Source: Bacteroidales bacterium (GTDB lineage: Bacteria; Bacteroidota; Bacteroidia; Bacteroidales; F082). Taken from it: DNA of 64,000 nucleotides. The stretch covers positions 1 to 64,000 of the forward strand of contig WGGC01000100.1 in assembly GCA_015491905.1 (NCBI GenBank). Reading direction: 5' to 3'. Positions 48,377 through 55,626 of this stretch are shown here, in pieces. The translations under genes and the position numbers were made by a program. Positions within the stretch are counted from its first letter, which is position 1; every line of letters starts with the position of its first letter. Under the pieces are notes generated by a model that worked only from the letters and a program-made list of their open reading frames with translations, ran no database searches and was not told where the DNA came from.

Positions 48377-48384
48377 TACCGGTA
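48377..48384. promoter_or_regulatory. TACCGGTA palindrome, candidate regulator site
   Basis: The 13-base string AAAATACCGGTAA is also found at 50091-50102 upstream of the fourth SPW gene. It is about 120 bases before the -24 of the first sigma-54 promoter, a usual distance for an activator site. Confidence 0.45.
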
Positions 48385-48408
48385 ATGATTTCACCAAATT
48401 TATGCGAT

Positions 48409-48425
48409 GTGTAATGGAATTACAC
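48409..48425. promoter_or_regulatory. 17-bp inverted repeat, candidate regulator site
   Basis: GTGTAATggaATTACAC, perfect 7-bp arms, lies about 75 bases upstream of the -24 element at 48500. Sequence differs from the TACCGGTA palindrome, so it may serve another protein or be incidental. Confidence 0.4.
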
Positions 48426-48499
48426 TTTTTTCTAATCAATACTTACCTGAAACTTGATTAAATATTATAAGTAATTGCCAATTAATATTATGTAAAATA

Positions 48500-48515
48500 T
48501 GGCATGGCCATTGAT
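48500..48515 (+). promoter_or_regulatory. sigma-54-like promoter of the first SPW gene
   Basis: TGGCATGGCCATTGAT has -24 GG at 48501-48502 and -12 G at 48513 (consensus TGGCAYR-N4-TTGCW; here the last pair reads GA). It ends 54 bases before the ATG at 48570. The match and spacing repeat at 50201-50216. Confidence 0.6.
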
Positions 48516-48569
48516 TTAATTAAGTAAAACTTGATATATTATTAATTTAATTAATAGGAGGGTGAAATA

Positions 48570-48896
48570 ATGAATGTAAAAGTAAATGCATGGGTTAACG
48601 GAATTTTAGGAACATGGATTTTTATCGCAGCTTTTTTAAACTTTTCCGCAATTGGCAATATGTGGGATAACCTTATTGTAGGGATTATAGTTGCTACTTT
48701 TGGCTTTTCTATGTTTAAATCTAAACCATGGCAAGGATGGGTTTCCGGAATTATGGGTGTATGGTTAGTTGTGGCTGCCTTTATTCCCGGCTTACAAGTT
48801 GATAATGGTAACATGTGGAATGAAATTATTTCGGGTATTATTATCGCTATTGCCGGTTATGGTGCTCTGGGTACTGATTCAGAAGCTGTTTCATAA
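48570..48896 (+). CDS. SPW-repeat membrane protein 1
   Basis: A 108-residue membrane protein with two internal repeats: VNGILGTWIFIAAFLNFS..GNMWDNLIVGIIV and VSGIMGVWLVVAAFIP..GNMWNEIISGIII, with KPWQGW between. This matches the SPW-repeat family, expected to form four helices; function unknown. It is one of four paralogues here and is most like number 4. A consensus Shine-Dalgarno AGGAGG lies 7 bases before the ATG. A sigma-54-like promoter precedes it. It is probably the first gene of a transcript containing numbers 1-3. Confidence 0.85.
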   Translation: MNVKVNAWVNGILGTWIFIAAFLNFSAIGNMWDNLIVGIIVATFGFSMFKSKPWQGWVSGIMGVWLVVAAFIPGLQVDNGNMWNEIISGIIIAIAGYGALGTDSEAVS

Positions 48897-49043
48897 TATT
48901 GTTTTGTCTTTAATAGTTAATAAACAAGTCGTTTAAATTTCGAAAAAAAATTTTAACTTTACGAGGATAAAGCGATAAGAAGATTAATAAAAAATTTACT
49001 TGTTTTTATAATAATTTGAAAAATAAAATTTGGAGGAAAAAAA

Positions 49044-49361
49044 ATGAATGGAAAAGTAGGAGGTTGGGTAACAGGCCTTATGGGAATTTGGATTTTTATA
49101 GCTGGATTTCTTAATTTCAGTCCTTTGGGAAATACACTGAATAACCTTATTATCGGATTGGTTATTACCATATTTGGCCTTTCTATGGTGAAACCTAAAC
49201 CCTGGCAAGGATGGATAACAAGTATATTGGGATTTTGGCTTATGGTTGCAGCTTTTATTCCGTTTTTTCAACAATCTACCGGAAACCTTTGGAATGATAT
49301 TATATCTGGTGGTATAATTACTATCTTCGGATTTAGCGCTCTTGTTGGAAAATCTGTTTAG
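49044..49361 (+). CDS. SPW-repeat membrane protein 2
   Basis: A 105-residue paralogue with the same two-repeat, four-helix plan: VTGLMGIWIFIAGFLNFSPLG, KPWQGWITSILGFWLMVAAFIP. It diverges more from the others, with NTLNNLIIGL in place of NxWDNLIVGI. The Shine-Dalgarno GGAGG precedes the ATG by 8 bases. No sigma-54 site lies in the 147 bases upstream and no terminator separates it from SPW1, so it is likely on the SPW1 transcript. Confidence 0.83.
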   Translation: MNGKVGGWVTGLMGIWIFIAGFLNFSPLGNTLNNLIIGLVITIFGLSMVKPKPWQGWITSILGFWLMVAAFIPFFQQSTGNLWNDIISGGIITIFGFSALVGKSV

Positions 49362-49370
49362 CTTTTGTAG

Positions 49371-49381
49371 CGGTAACTTAC
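49371..49381. promoter_or_regulatory. CGGTAACTTAC motif upstream of SPW 3
   Basis: The 11-base string CGGTAACTTAC is shared with the palindrome at 49923-49937. It starts 10 bases after the SPW 2 stop codon. Possibly a degenerate half of the same regulator site. Confidence 0.35.
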
Positions 49382-49464
49382 ATTGCTTATAATTTATAAA
49401 ATAGTCCGTAATTTAATAGTAAATGGTTAGAAATTATTAATTAATTATTAAAGGAGAATTAAAA

Positions 49465-49791
49465 ATGAAAATAGAAACAAATGGATGGGTAGTAGGTCTT
49501 TTAGGTACTTGGGTTTTTATTGTTGGATTTCTAAATTTCTCTGCAATGGGTAATTTATGGGATAACCTTATTGCAGGCGTTATAATTGCAATATTCGGGT
49601 TTGGTATGGTGCCGTCTAAACCATGGCAGGGATGGATATCCGGACTGTTGGGTATATGGCTGATTATTGCCGCTTTTATTCCCGGTGTGCAAACGGGAGG
49701 AGGAAGCGAATTAAATGAAATTTTAACAGGTATTGTTATTTCAATTGCAGGATATACCGCTTTATTGGGAAAGAAAAAACGTAATGCCTAA
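49465..49791 (+). CDS. SPW-repeat membrane protein 3
   Basis: A 108-residue paralogue: WVVGLLGTWVFIVGFLNFSAMGNLWDNLIAGVII, KPWQGWISGLLGIWLIIAAFIP, then LNEILTGIVISIAGYTALLG. The tail KKKRNA gives a positive cytoplasmic end. Shine-Dalgarno AAGGAG lies 8 bases upstream of ATG. The downstream terminator (49809-49836) ends the SPW 1-3 group. Confidence 0.84.
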   Translation: MKIETNGWVVGLLGTWVFIVGFLNFSAMGNLWDNLIAGVIIAIFGFGMVPSKPWQGWISGLLGIWLIIAAFIPGVQTGGGSELNEILTGIVISIAGYTALLGKKKRNA

Positions 49792-49806
49792 CAAAAAATA
49801 TTCTTT

Positions 49807-49836
49807 TTAAAGCCATCTTAGGATGGCTTTTTTTAT
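49807..49836 (+). terminator. intrinsic terminator after SPW 3
   Basis: AAAGCCATC (49809-49817) pairs with GATGGCTTT (49822-49830), then seven T. It separates SPW 1-3 from SPW 4. Confidence 0.85.
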
Positions 49837-49922
49837 GCTTCTATATTTACGTTTACTAACCTATACAATGTCTGATATGACTTTTTAATCCTTAATTTTT
49901 TGCCTTAAAACTATTTAATCAA

Positions 49923-49937
49923 CCGGTAACTTACCGG
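49923..49937. promoter_or_regulatory. perfect palindrome CCGGTAACTTACCGG
   Basis: A 15-base odd palindrome (7-bp arms around one C). It shares the CCGGTAA core with the TACCGGTA sites near both sigma-54 promoters. It lies about 265 bases upstream of the second sigma-54 promoter. Candidate operator of the regulator encoded at 46932. Confidence 0.5.
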
Positions 49938-50093
49938 CAAGTATTTATTATAAGTTTAAATGAATCTTATTTACATATCTTTTCTTTATTAAAATTATGT
50001 AAAATGATAAATATCCCTGAGTTATGTATTTTATTTACTTGTGAGAAATAGCATTTCCATATGTAAACGACTTAATACCAATCAAATATAAAA

Positions 50094-50101
50094 TACCGGT
50101 A
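50094..50101. promoter_or_regulatory. TACCGGTA palindrome, candidate regulator site
   Basis: Second copy of the palindrome, within the shared string AAAATACCGGTAA, about 104 bases before the -24 of the SPW 4 promoter. Confidence 0.45.
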
Positions 50102-50200
50102 AATCAACTGTGAAATAGTATTTCTCATATCCATTTTTTAAATCATACAGAAATAATGTTTAGTGTTATAATAAACACGTAATCAAATACATATAAATAT

Positions 50201-50216
50201 TGGCACGGCATTTGAA
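50201..50216 (+). promoter_or_regulatory. sigma-54-like promoter of the fourth SPW gene
   Basis: TGGCACGGCATTTGAA: full -24 consensus TGGCACG, -12 TTGAA with GA instead of GC. The -12 G (50214) is 58 bases from the ATG; in SPW 1 the distance is 57. Confidence 0.65.
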
Positions 50217-50271
50217 ATTATAATAAAGAAGTTCATTAAAATTATTAATTAAATAATAGGAGGAAATAAAA

Positions 50272-50601
50272 ATGAAAGCACAAGCTAATGCATGGATCAA
50301 CGGAATTTTAGGAACATGGATTTTTATCGCAGCATTCCTGAATTTTTCAGCAATGGGTAATCTTTGGGATAACCTGATTGTTGGTATTATTGTAGCAATA
50401 TTTGGTTTTGCAATGATTAAACCTAAACCATGGCAAGGTTGGGTTTCCGGTATTATGGGATTATGGTTAATTGTTGCCGCATTTATTCCGGCTTTACAAA
50501 CAGGAGCAGGTAACATGTGGAATGAAATTATTTCAGGTATTATTATTGCCATTGCCGGTTATGGTGCAATAGGTGGCGGATCAACTGAATCTGCAGCTTA
50601 A
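50272..50601 (+). CDS. SPW-repeat membrane protein 4
   Basis: A 109-residue paralogue closest to number 1 (both WI/WVNGILGTWIFIAAFLNFSA and WVSGIMG). Two repeats, four helices, KPWQGW between. Shine-Dalgarno AGGAGG lies 9 bases before ATG. It has its own sigma-54-like promoter and its own terminator, so it is a monocistronic unit, following a 480-base gap with candidate regulator palindromes. Function unknown. Confidence 0.85.
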   Translation: MKAQANAWINGILGTWIFIAAFLNFSAMGNLWDNLIVGIIVAIFGFAMIKPKPWQGWVSGIMGLWLIVAAFIPALQTGAGNMWNEIISGIIIAIAGYGAIGGGSTESAA

Positions 50602-50622
50602 CAATAAACACATAAAAAAATA

Positions 50623-50652
50623 AAAAAGTCATCTTCGGATGGCTTTTTTTTA
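50623..50652. terminator. terminator with UUCG loop after SPW 4
   Basis: AAAGTCATC (50625-50633), tetraloop TTCG, GATGGCTTT (50638-50646, one G-T pair), then T. The loop UUCG is very stable. Convergent genes end on both sides. Confidence 0.85.
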
Positions 50653-50657
50653 TGATG

Positions 50658-52907
50658 TCAATGGTCTTTTAAAATTTCCTTTAAACGTGTTAAAGCTCGT
50701 TTGTTTTCTTTGCTGTAAATGGCCTCGTGAATAATTTTCTTTCCATGTGATGTTAAATGCCAACTTAGTGATACTCTCTTCTTTTTAGATCCAAATCCAA
50801 AATGAATTATTTCCATTTTCCCATTTAAAACTTTCTTTAAAGAACCTAATGCTGAAAAATAATTATTTTCCTGAATATTAAACCAGTCGTCATAAATAAT
50901 ACCTATTGGCTGTAATATCCTGTCAACTAAATTTCGTGGCTGTATATAATTAATTTTATCGTTTTCGGCAACTCTGATAATAATAAGCCCATCGGTATTT
51001 TTGTTAATCCATGTTTTAAATGTCATAATAAATGAATAAGCAGTCATAAATCCCAGATTGTCATTTAAACCGGCATCCATCACCGAAAGGGTTGGCTTTC
51101 CCGGTAATGCTACAATTGGACTTACATATGGAAAGCTTGCATTCATTCTTATGGCTGTTAAAAATCGTAAACTGTCGGCTCCAAAATTTTTGTAGGCATG
51201 GCGGAATTCTATATTTTTTAAAGTTAAATTATAAGACGGCCTGGTAAGATATGAAATGCCCAGCGGTGAAATCAACATGCGTGCCCCTGAGTTAATAATA
51301 GATGGTGAAAAAATGAGCATCGGAATTTCTGCCTGTTCTTCGGGTTTGCGGTATTTATAAAGCGGCTTATTCAGTAAAGGCCCTAAATTACGATTTAACG
51401 TTTGTTCCAGCATATATCCTCTGTCTTGAAAATATTTATGACCATTATAACTAAAGGTCTGCAACCTGAAAAACCAATCGCTCATAGCAAAGCTGTATAT
51501 AACCGGATTCAGTACATCTTTTCCTATTGCCCGCCAATATTCAGGTTTGTATATATGCTTTATTTTACCTTGTACTTTCTTTAAATATAGTGCTCTGATA
51601 TAGGCGGCGCCCACCATTCCTCCCGAAGCACCAGTAATAAGTTGGGTGTGCTTTAACAGTTGGTTTCCTGTTGCACTGTCGGCGTAAGCCAATGAATAAT
51701 ATGTCCATACTGCAAGTTTTAACCCGCCACCGGTAGTACAAATTATAACCATCTTCGGTTTGTTACCGTTTTTTAATTCTGTAAATTTCTGTTTCCACTT
51801 TTCCAGTACCATGATGGTGTTTAACGAGTCAGCATGAAAATTACCGGATTTTAAAAAGGGAACGGATTTTTCCTCTTTAGGATAGTATAATCCATAAGCA
51901 CTGTCATTATAACTGTCTATTTTATTAAAAGTAGTATAACTGCCAATAATAAAAAGAATAAGTAACACCAAAAATGTCCAATTCTTAAATAAAAGATAAA
52001 ATAAACTTATAGCCAGCAAAATCAGTGTGAAAAACAATTGCAAACTGGCACCGGCGGGTAAAATTAATGCAGGATGATTTTTAATAAGACCCCTGATAAT
52101 AATAAATATAAGTATTGATAAAATAAATATTAACGTATTAATATGCTGCTGATGAAAAACTTTTGATAATGAATGTTTATCATATTCTCTAAAATCTTTT
52201 GACGGTGCAATACTGAAATTCCCTTGTATATAGGTTCCAATCCTGTCTTTTCCTCTGTTATTTACCGGAGCTTCTGCTACCTTCTTTTCTTTACTTCTTT
52301 TAATGATCCGCTGAAACCAGGTTTCCTTCTTTTTTTCGGGTTCAACATCTTCTGTAATTATAGTTTTATTTGACTTTATTAAGTGGTTCATTAAATTAAA
52401 AAAAGTCAACGACAGAATTATAAACAGTAAGTTTCCTCCTAAAAACGAAATTAAATTTTGAATTACTATTTTTTCCGGTATCAACTCGTAGCTGGTTTGA
52501 AAACGAAAACTCTCAGCTAAAAAAAGAATTAAATAAACAAACGGAACAAATGAATTGTTCAACGAAAAAATATAAAAAGGTCTTTTTAAAGTTACAATAA
52601 ACGGAAATCTGTATGACATCAAAATATAAGATGTAATATGATAGGCGATAATAAAGCTTCCTGTCGCCAGTCCCATAAATAAAAAAGATACCGGTGAAAT
52701 TTGGCCCATATAATCCGGAGCCAGAAACAAAGAAGGAATTCCAAGCCCTTTGCCTAAAATTCCAGTAATAATTAAATAAGGTAAAAACCACATTAAAATA
52801 ATCAGTTGGTTATGTTGCAACTGATTAATAAAGAGCTTTACCGGGAAAAACTCACCAACCCGTCTCCAGAAACATGTCCCGAAAATTGCGGGTATAGTTT
52901 TCCTCAT
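50658..52907 (-). CDS. patatin-like phospholipase domain membrane protein
   Basis: A 749-residue protein. N-terminal half is membrane-embedded with about eight spans (e.g. LIILMWFLPYLIITGIL, FVPFVYLILFLAE, LLFIILSLTFFNLM, TLIFILSILIFIIIRG). The C-terminal half carries patatin features: oxyanion region CTTGGGLKLAVW, nucleophile elbow TGASGGMVGAAY (GxSxG) and DAGLNDNLG with the catalytic aspartate. Likely a membrane lipase or acyl hydrolase. It overlaps the TetR gene by four bases (ATGA), so they are co-transcribed. Confidence 0.82.
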   Translation of the reverse strand: MRKTIPAIFGTCFWRRVGEFFPVKLFINQLQHNQLIILMWFLPYLIITGILGKGLGIPSLFLAPDYMGQISPVSFLFMGLATGSFIIAYHITSYILMSYRFPFIVTLKRPFYIFSLNNSFVPFVYLILFLAESFRFQTSYELIPEKIVIQNLISFLGGNLLFIILSLTFFNLMNHLIKSNKTIITEDVEPEKKKETWFQRIIKRSKEKKVAEAPVNNRGKDRIGTYIQGNFSIAPSKDFREYDKHSLSKVFHQQHINTLIFILSILIFIIIRGLIKNHPALILPAGASLQLFFTLILLAISLFYLLFKNWTFLVLLILFIIGSYTTFNKIDSYNDSAYGLYYPKEEKSVPFLKSGNFHADSLNTIMVLEKWKQKFTELKNGNKPKMVIICTTGGGLKLAVWTYYSLAYADSATGNQLLKHTQLITGASGGMVGAAYIRALYLKKVQGKIKHIYKPEYWRAIGKDVLNPVIYSFAMSDWFFRLQTFSYNGHKYFQDRGYMLEQTLNRNLGPLLNKPLYKYRKPEEQAEIPMLIFSPSIINSGARMLISPLGISYLTRPSYNLTLKNIEFRHAYKNFGADSLRFLTAIRMNASFPYVSPIVALPGKPTLSVMDAGLNDNLGFMTAYSFIMTFKTWINKNTDGLIIIRVAENDKINYIQPRNLVDRILQPIGIIYDDWFNIQENNYFSALGSLKKVLNGKMEIIHFGFGSKKKRVSLSWHLTSHGKKIIHEAIYSKENKRALTRLKEILKDH

Positions 52908-53506
52908 TCACTATTTTTTATTGTGTTAACTATTAACTGATACATTTGATCGCAAAAATTATCCTGAATATTATGATCTAAACCCAAATTTATTTCAATG
53001 TTTAGTGTCAGCGGAATGCTCATATACAATATCGCCATGCTCTCTACTGCCAAGCTGCTGCTCCATTCCCCATTATCCACACCGTCTTTTATTATTTTTT
53101 TAAATGCATCTTTAATAGCTTGAAAAATTTCACGTAATTTATTCTTTAGTTTGTTATTTTGTTGATAGGTAGCTTCAGTAAATAATAAAATGGTAATACC
53201 TTTATTTTTAATTAAATATTGTAAATGGTAGCACATAAAATCTTCCAGTCGTTTACCGGCAGGAAGTGATGAGTTTGCAATCTCTTCCAGTTTGTAAATC
53301 ATCTGGTCACGCACATCCTTCACAATGTCTAGAATAATCTGTTCTTTCGATTCAAAATGCCTGTAAATAGCTCCTTCACTTAAATTTAACTCTTTAGAAA
53401 GATTATGAATCGAAAGCCCTTTAAATCCTTTTTCAAAAATAATCTGTTGCACCGCCTCTTTAATCTGAGCACGCCTTACTTCCGTCGGTTGTCTGGTTTT
53501 AGCCAT
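52904..53506 (-). CDS. TetR family transcriptional regulator
   Basis: A 200-residue repressor: helix-turn-helix around residues 30-50 (LSIHNLSKELNLSEGAIYRHFESKEQIIL) and a C-terminal ligand/dimer domain. It overlaps the patatin-like gene. Upstream lies the structured repeat copy 2 and then the end of the efflux operon, so the repressor is downstream of a group it may control. The palindrome AAGTAAgtatTTACTT at the efflux promoter (59464-59479) is a plausible operator. Confidence 0.87.
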   Translation of the reverse strand: MAKTRQPTEVRRAQIKEAVQQIIFEKGFKGLSIHNLSKELNLSEGAIYRHFESKEQIILDIVKDVRDQMIYKLEEIANSSLPAGKRLEDFMCYHLQYLIKNKGITILLFTEATYQQNNKLKNKLREIFQAIKDAFKKIIKDGVDNGEWSSSLAVESMAILYMSIPLTLNIEINLGLDHNIQDNFCDQMYQLIVNTIKNSE

Positions 53507-53583
53507 AATTTAACTTTTTATGCTGTCTGTGCAACGCAGTAAAAATACAATATTTTTTATTCTTCAATACTCACTTAGCATTT

Positions 53584-53732
53584 TTGGGTGGCTGAAACGG
53601 GCTGTCCGCTGCAAGTCCGCAGCCGAATGCTGTAAATGCCTAACCGTTTTCGGGGGCTCCCAAGGTCGCCCCGCCTCCGGAAGGCTTTATCAGCATTCGG
53701 CTTTACGGGCTTTTCGCTACCATCCCTGCCAC
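53584..53732 (+). repeat. GC-rich structured repeat, copy 2
   Basis: A roughly 149-base block aligning with 20984-21130 end to end in the same orientation. Here the long stem is GCCGAATGCTG with CAGCATTCGGC; in copy 1 the corresponding arms read GCCGTATGGCGC and GCGCCATA...GGC. The bases differ but pairing is kept. The centre (TTCGGGGGCTCCC, CCTCCGG) and ends are conserved. It lies between the carboxymuconolactone gene and tetR. The element could be REP-like or an RNA. Confidence 0.7.
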
Positions 53733-53755
53733 AAATTCTTCTTCACAACAAATTA

Positions 53756-54109
53756 TTAATCTGTTTCCAGCATCTTTTTCAAGGCTGGAGTGGCGGCGCT
53801 GTAAACTGATGTTGCCTTTATAAAACGAGTTACCAATAAAGCTTCTAAAATCTCTTCTTTGGTAATTCCTTTGTTTAAAGCTATCTGTGTATAAGTCTCA
53901 GTGCATTTTTCCGATCCCATTGCCGCTCCTACAGCTATACTTATTAGTAACTTGTATTTTGGCGGAATTAATTCTCCTCCCATAGCAAAGTTCTTGTTTG
54001 CAGCATGTTCAAAAACTGTCTTTTCATCAATTTTTGATAATAATTCCATGGTTTCCGGCTTTTGTCCCAGCTCACCGGACATTTTTTCCAATAATTCTTC
54101 AATTGTCAT
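53756..54109 (-). CDS. carboxymuconolactone decarboxylase-like (AhpD-fold) protein
   Basis: A 117-residue CMD/AhpD-fold protein: LISIAVGAAMGSEKCTETYTQIALNKG and EILEALLVTRFIKATSVYSAATP. The usual CxxCxxxH catalytic set is reduced to one cysteine (EKCTETY), so classical AhpD peroxidase chemistry is doubtful. It is the last gene of the efflux operon, 18 bases after tolC. Confidence 0.83.
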   Translation of the reverse strand: MTIEELLEKMSGELGQKPETMELLSKIDEKTVFEHAANKNFAMGGELIPPKYKLLISIAVGAAMGSEKCTETYTQIALNKGITKEEILEALLVTRFIKATSVYSAATPALKKMLETD

Positions 54110-54127
54110 TTTTTACCTTTCTTTTTT

Positions 54128-55495
54128 TTATTTGCCGCTTAAAAATTGCAATTGTGCATATTCAAGCAACAGGTTTTTATGAATGTTTAATAATGAAAGT
54201 TTTGCTTTTGTCATGTTCAGCTGGGCATCATTCAATTCAATATTTGTTAATACCCCGTTTTTATATGCTACACCGGCTATTTCATAAGCCTTCTCTGCTA
54301 CCTTCAAATGATCTTCGGAAGCAACCTGCTGTGCTTTTAGCGATTGAATGTCTTCAATCGTTTTGTTGAATAAAAACCGTAATTGCAGATTCAACCCTTT
54401 TTGATAATTTTTTATTTTGTCCATGGTGGCTTTAACCTCCTCTACCTTTCCTTTAGTACGATTTCCATCAAATAGATTAATCTTTAATCCAACTCCTACA
54501 GCATAACCGTTTCTCCATGTTTTATCAAAAGGAGGAAAATCCATTCCATGCAAAATATGGTAATTGCCAAAGGCAAACAATGTTGGTAAATTTCCTGCCG
54601 CTTCTATTTTCTCTTTCTCTTTTAAAGCTTCCTTCATATGTTGCAGGCTTTTTACTTTATTATTGCCGTTTTGTATGTCACTTAAACTTACAGTAGGGAC
54701 AGGAGTGGTTTGTATGTAGCTTTTTAAATTTCCTTCTACATCAAAATTTGAACTGTCAGGAAGTGCAAGTAAATTTTTTAATGCCGTTTCTGCAATTCGC
54801 TTATTTCCTTCCATTTCTACCAGGCGGTGTTTGAACTCTTCAATTTTACTTTCAAAATTTAACACATCAAATTCCGATCTTACACCTTCTTTATATGCTG
54901 CCTTGGCAAGTTGTAAATGCTGATTCAACTGCCGCAAAACCAGATTATAAACATTAATTACATCTAATAGAAATAAATTATTGTAATAAGCTGTTTTTAC
55001 TTTTAATTTTAGTTCTTCCCGGGCTTGCTGTAACTGCCTGTTATAAGCTGCTTTTAATTTTTCGGTACTTTTTACTGCATTTAATCGCTTTTGGCCTGCA
55101 TAAATAGGATAAACAATGTTTAAGTTCATCTGCATAACATCCCTCGACCTGTTTGGATATGGAGCCATAGGATGCATTATAATATTATCGCCGGTTGGTG
55201 TTCCATTGTTTAAAACCGGAACACTTACTCCTGCCAATGGATACATCCCGGGAAGATTATTGGTGTAAAAATATTTTGATAAAAACGAAGCCTGAGGGTA
55301 AAATGTTGATTTAGCCTGCATGGTTTTTGCCTTCGCTATATCTACCTGACTTTTTGCTGCTTTAACGGCAGGGTTGTTCTCCAGAGCTAATCGCATGGCT
55401 TCCTGTAAACTTATTTTTTGCTGCGCCATACCATTAGCCATGCTAAAAACTAGAAGGCCTGTTATAAGAATCAGTAATTTAATATTTCGTTTCAT
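54128..55495 (-). CDS. TolC family outer-membrane efflux protein
   Basis: Outer-membrane channel for tripartite efflux, 455 residues from the chosen start. Signal sequence LLILITGLLVFSMANGMA; mature start ISLQEAMRLALENNPAVKAAKSQ and coiled-coil repeats (ELNDAQLNMTKAKLSLLNIHKNLL) are typical. The longest frame starts 23 codons earlier at 55564, but the signal peptide begins at the ATG at 55495. It follows the permease and HlyD genes. Confidence 0.92.
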   Translation of the reverse strand: MKRNIKLLILITGLLVFSMANGMAQQKISLQEAMRLALENNPAVKAAKSQVDIAKAKTMQAKSTFYPQASFLSKYFYTNNLPGMYPLAGVSVPVLNNGTPTGDNIIMHPMAPYPNRSRDVMQMNLNIVYPIYAGQKRLNAVKSTEKLKAAYNRQLQQAREELKLKVKTAYYNNLFLLDVINVYNLVLRQLNQHLQLAKAAYKEGVRSEFDVLNFESKIEEFKHRLVEMEGNKRIAETALKNLLALPDSSNFDVEGNLKSYIQTTPVPTVSLSDIQNGNNKVKSLQHMKEALKEKEKIEAAGNLPTLFAFGNYHILHGMDFPPFDKTWRNGYAVGVGLKINLFDGNRTKGKVEEVKATMDKIKNYQKGLNLQLRFLFNKTIEDIQSLKAQQVASEDHLKVAEKAYEIAGVAYKNGVLTNIELNDAQLNMTKAKLSLLNIHKNLLLEYAQLQFLSGK

Positions 55496-55626
55496 TTGTT
55501 TATAATTTTGTTTTTCATCGGTTACATGTAACTTACCATGGTTAAATAATCTTTTTCTCTGCACAGTGAAATACCAAAAAATTCACTGGGTTAATGTGAT
55601 TTAATAATTATTCAATCATAGCCGTT

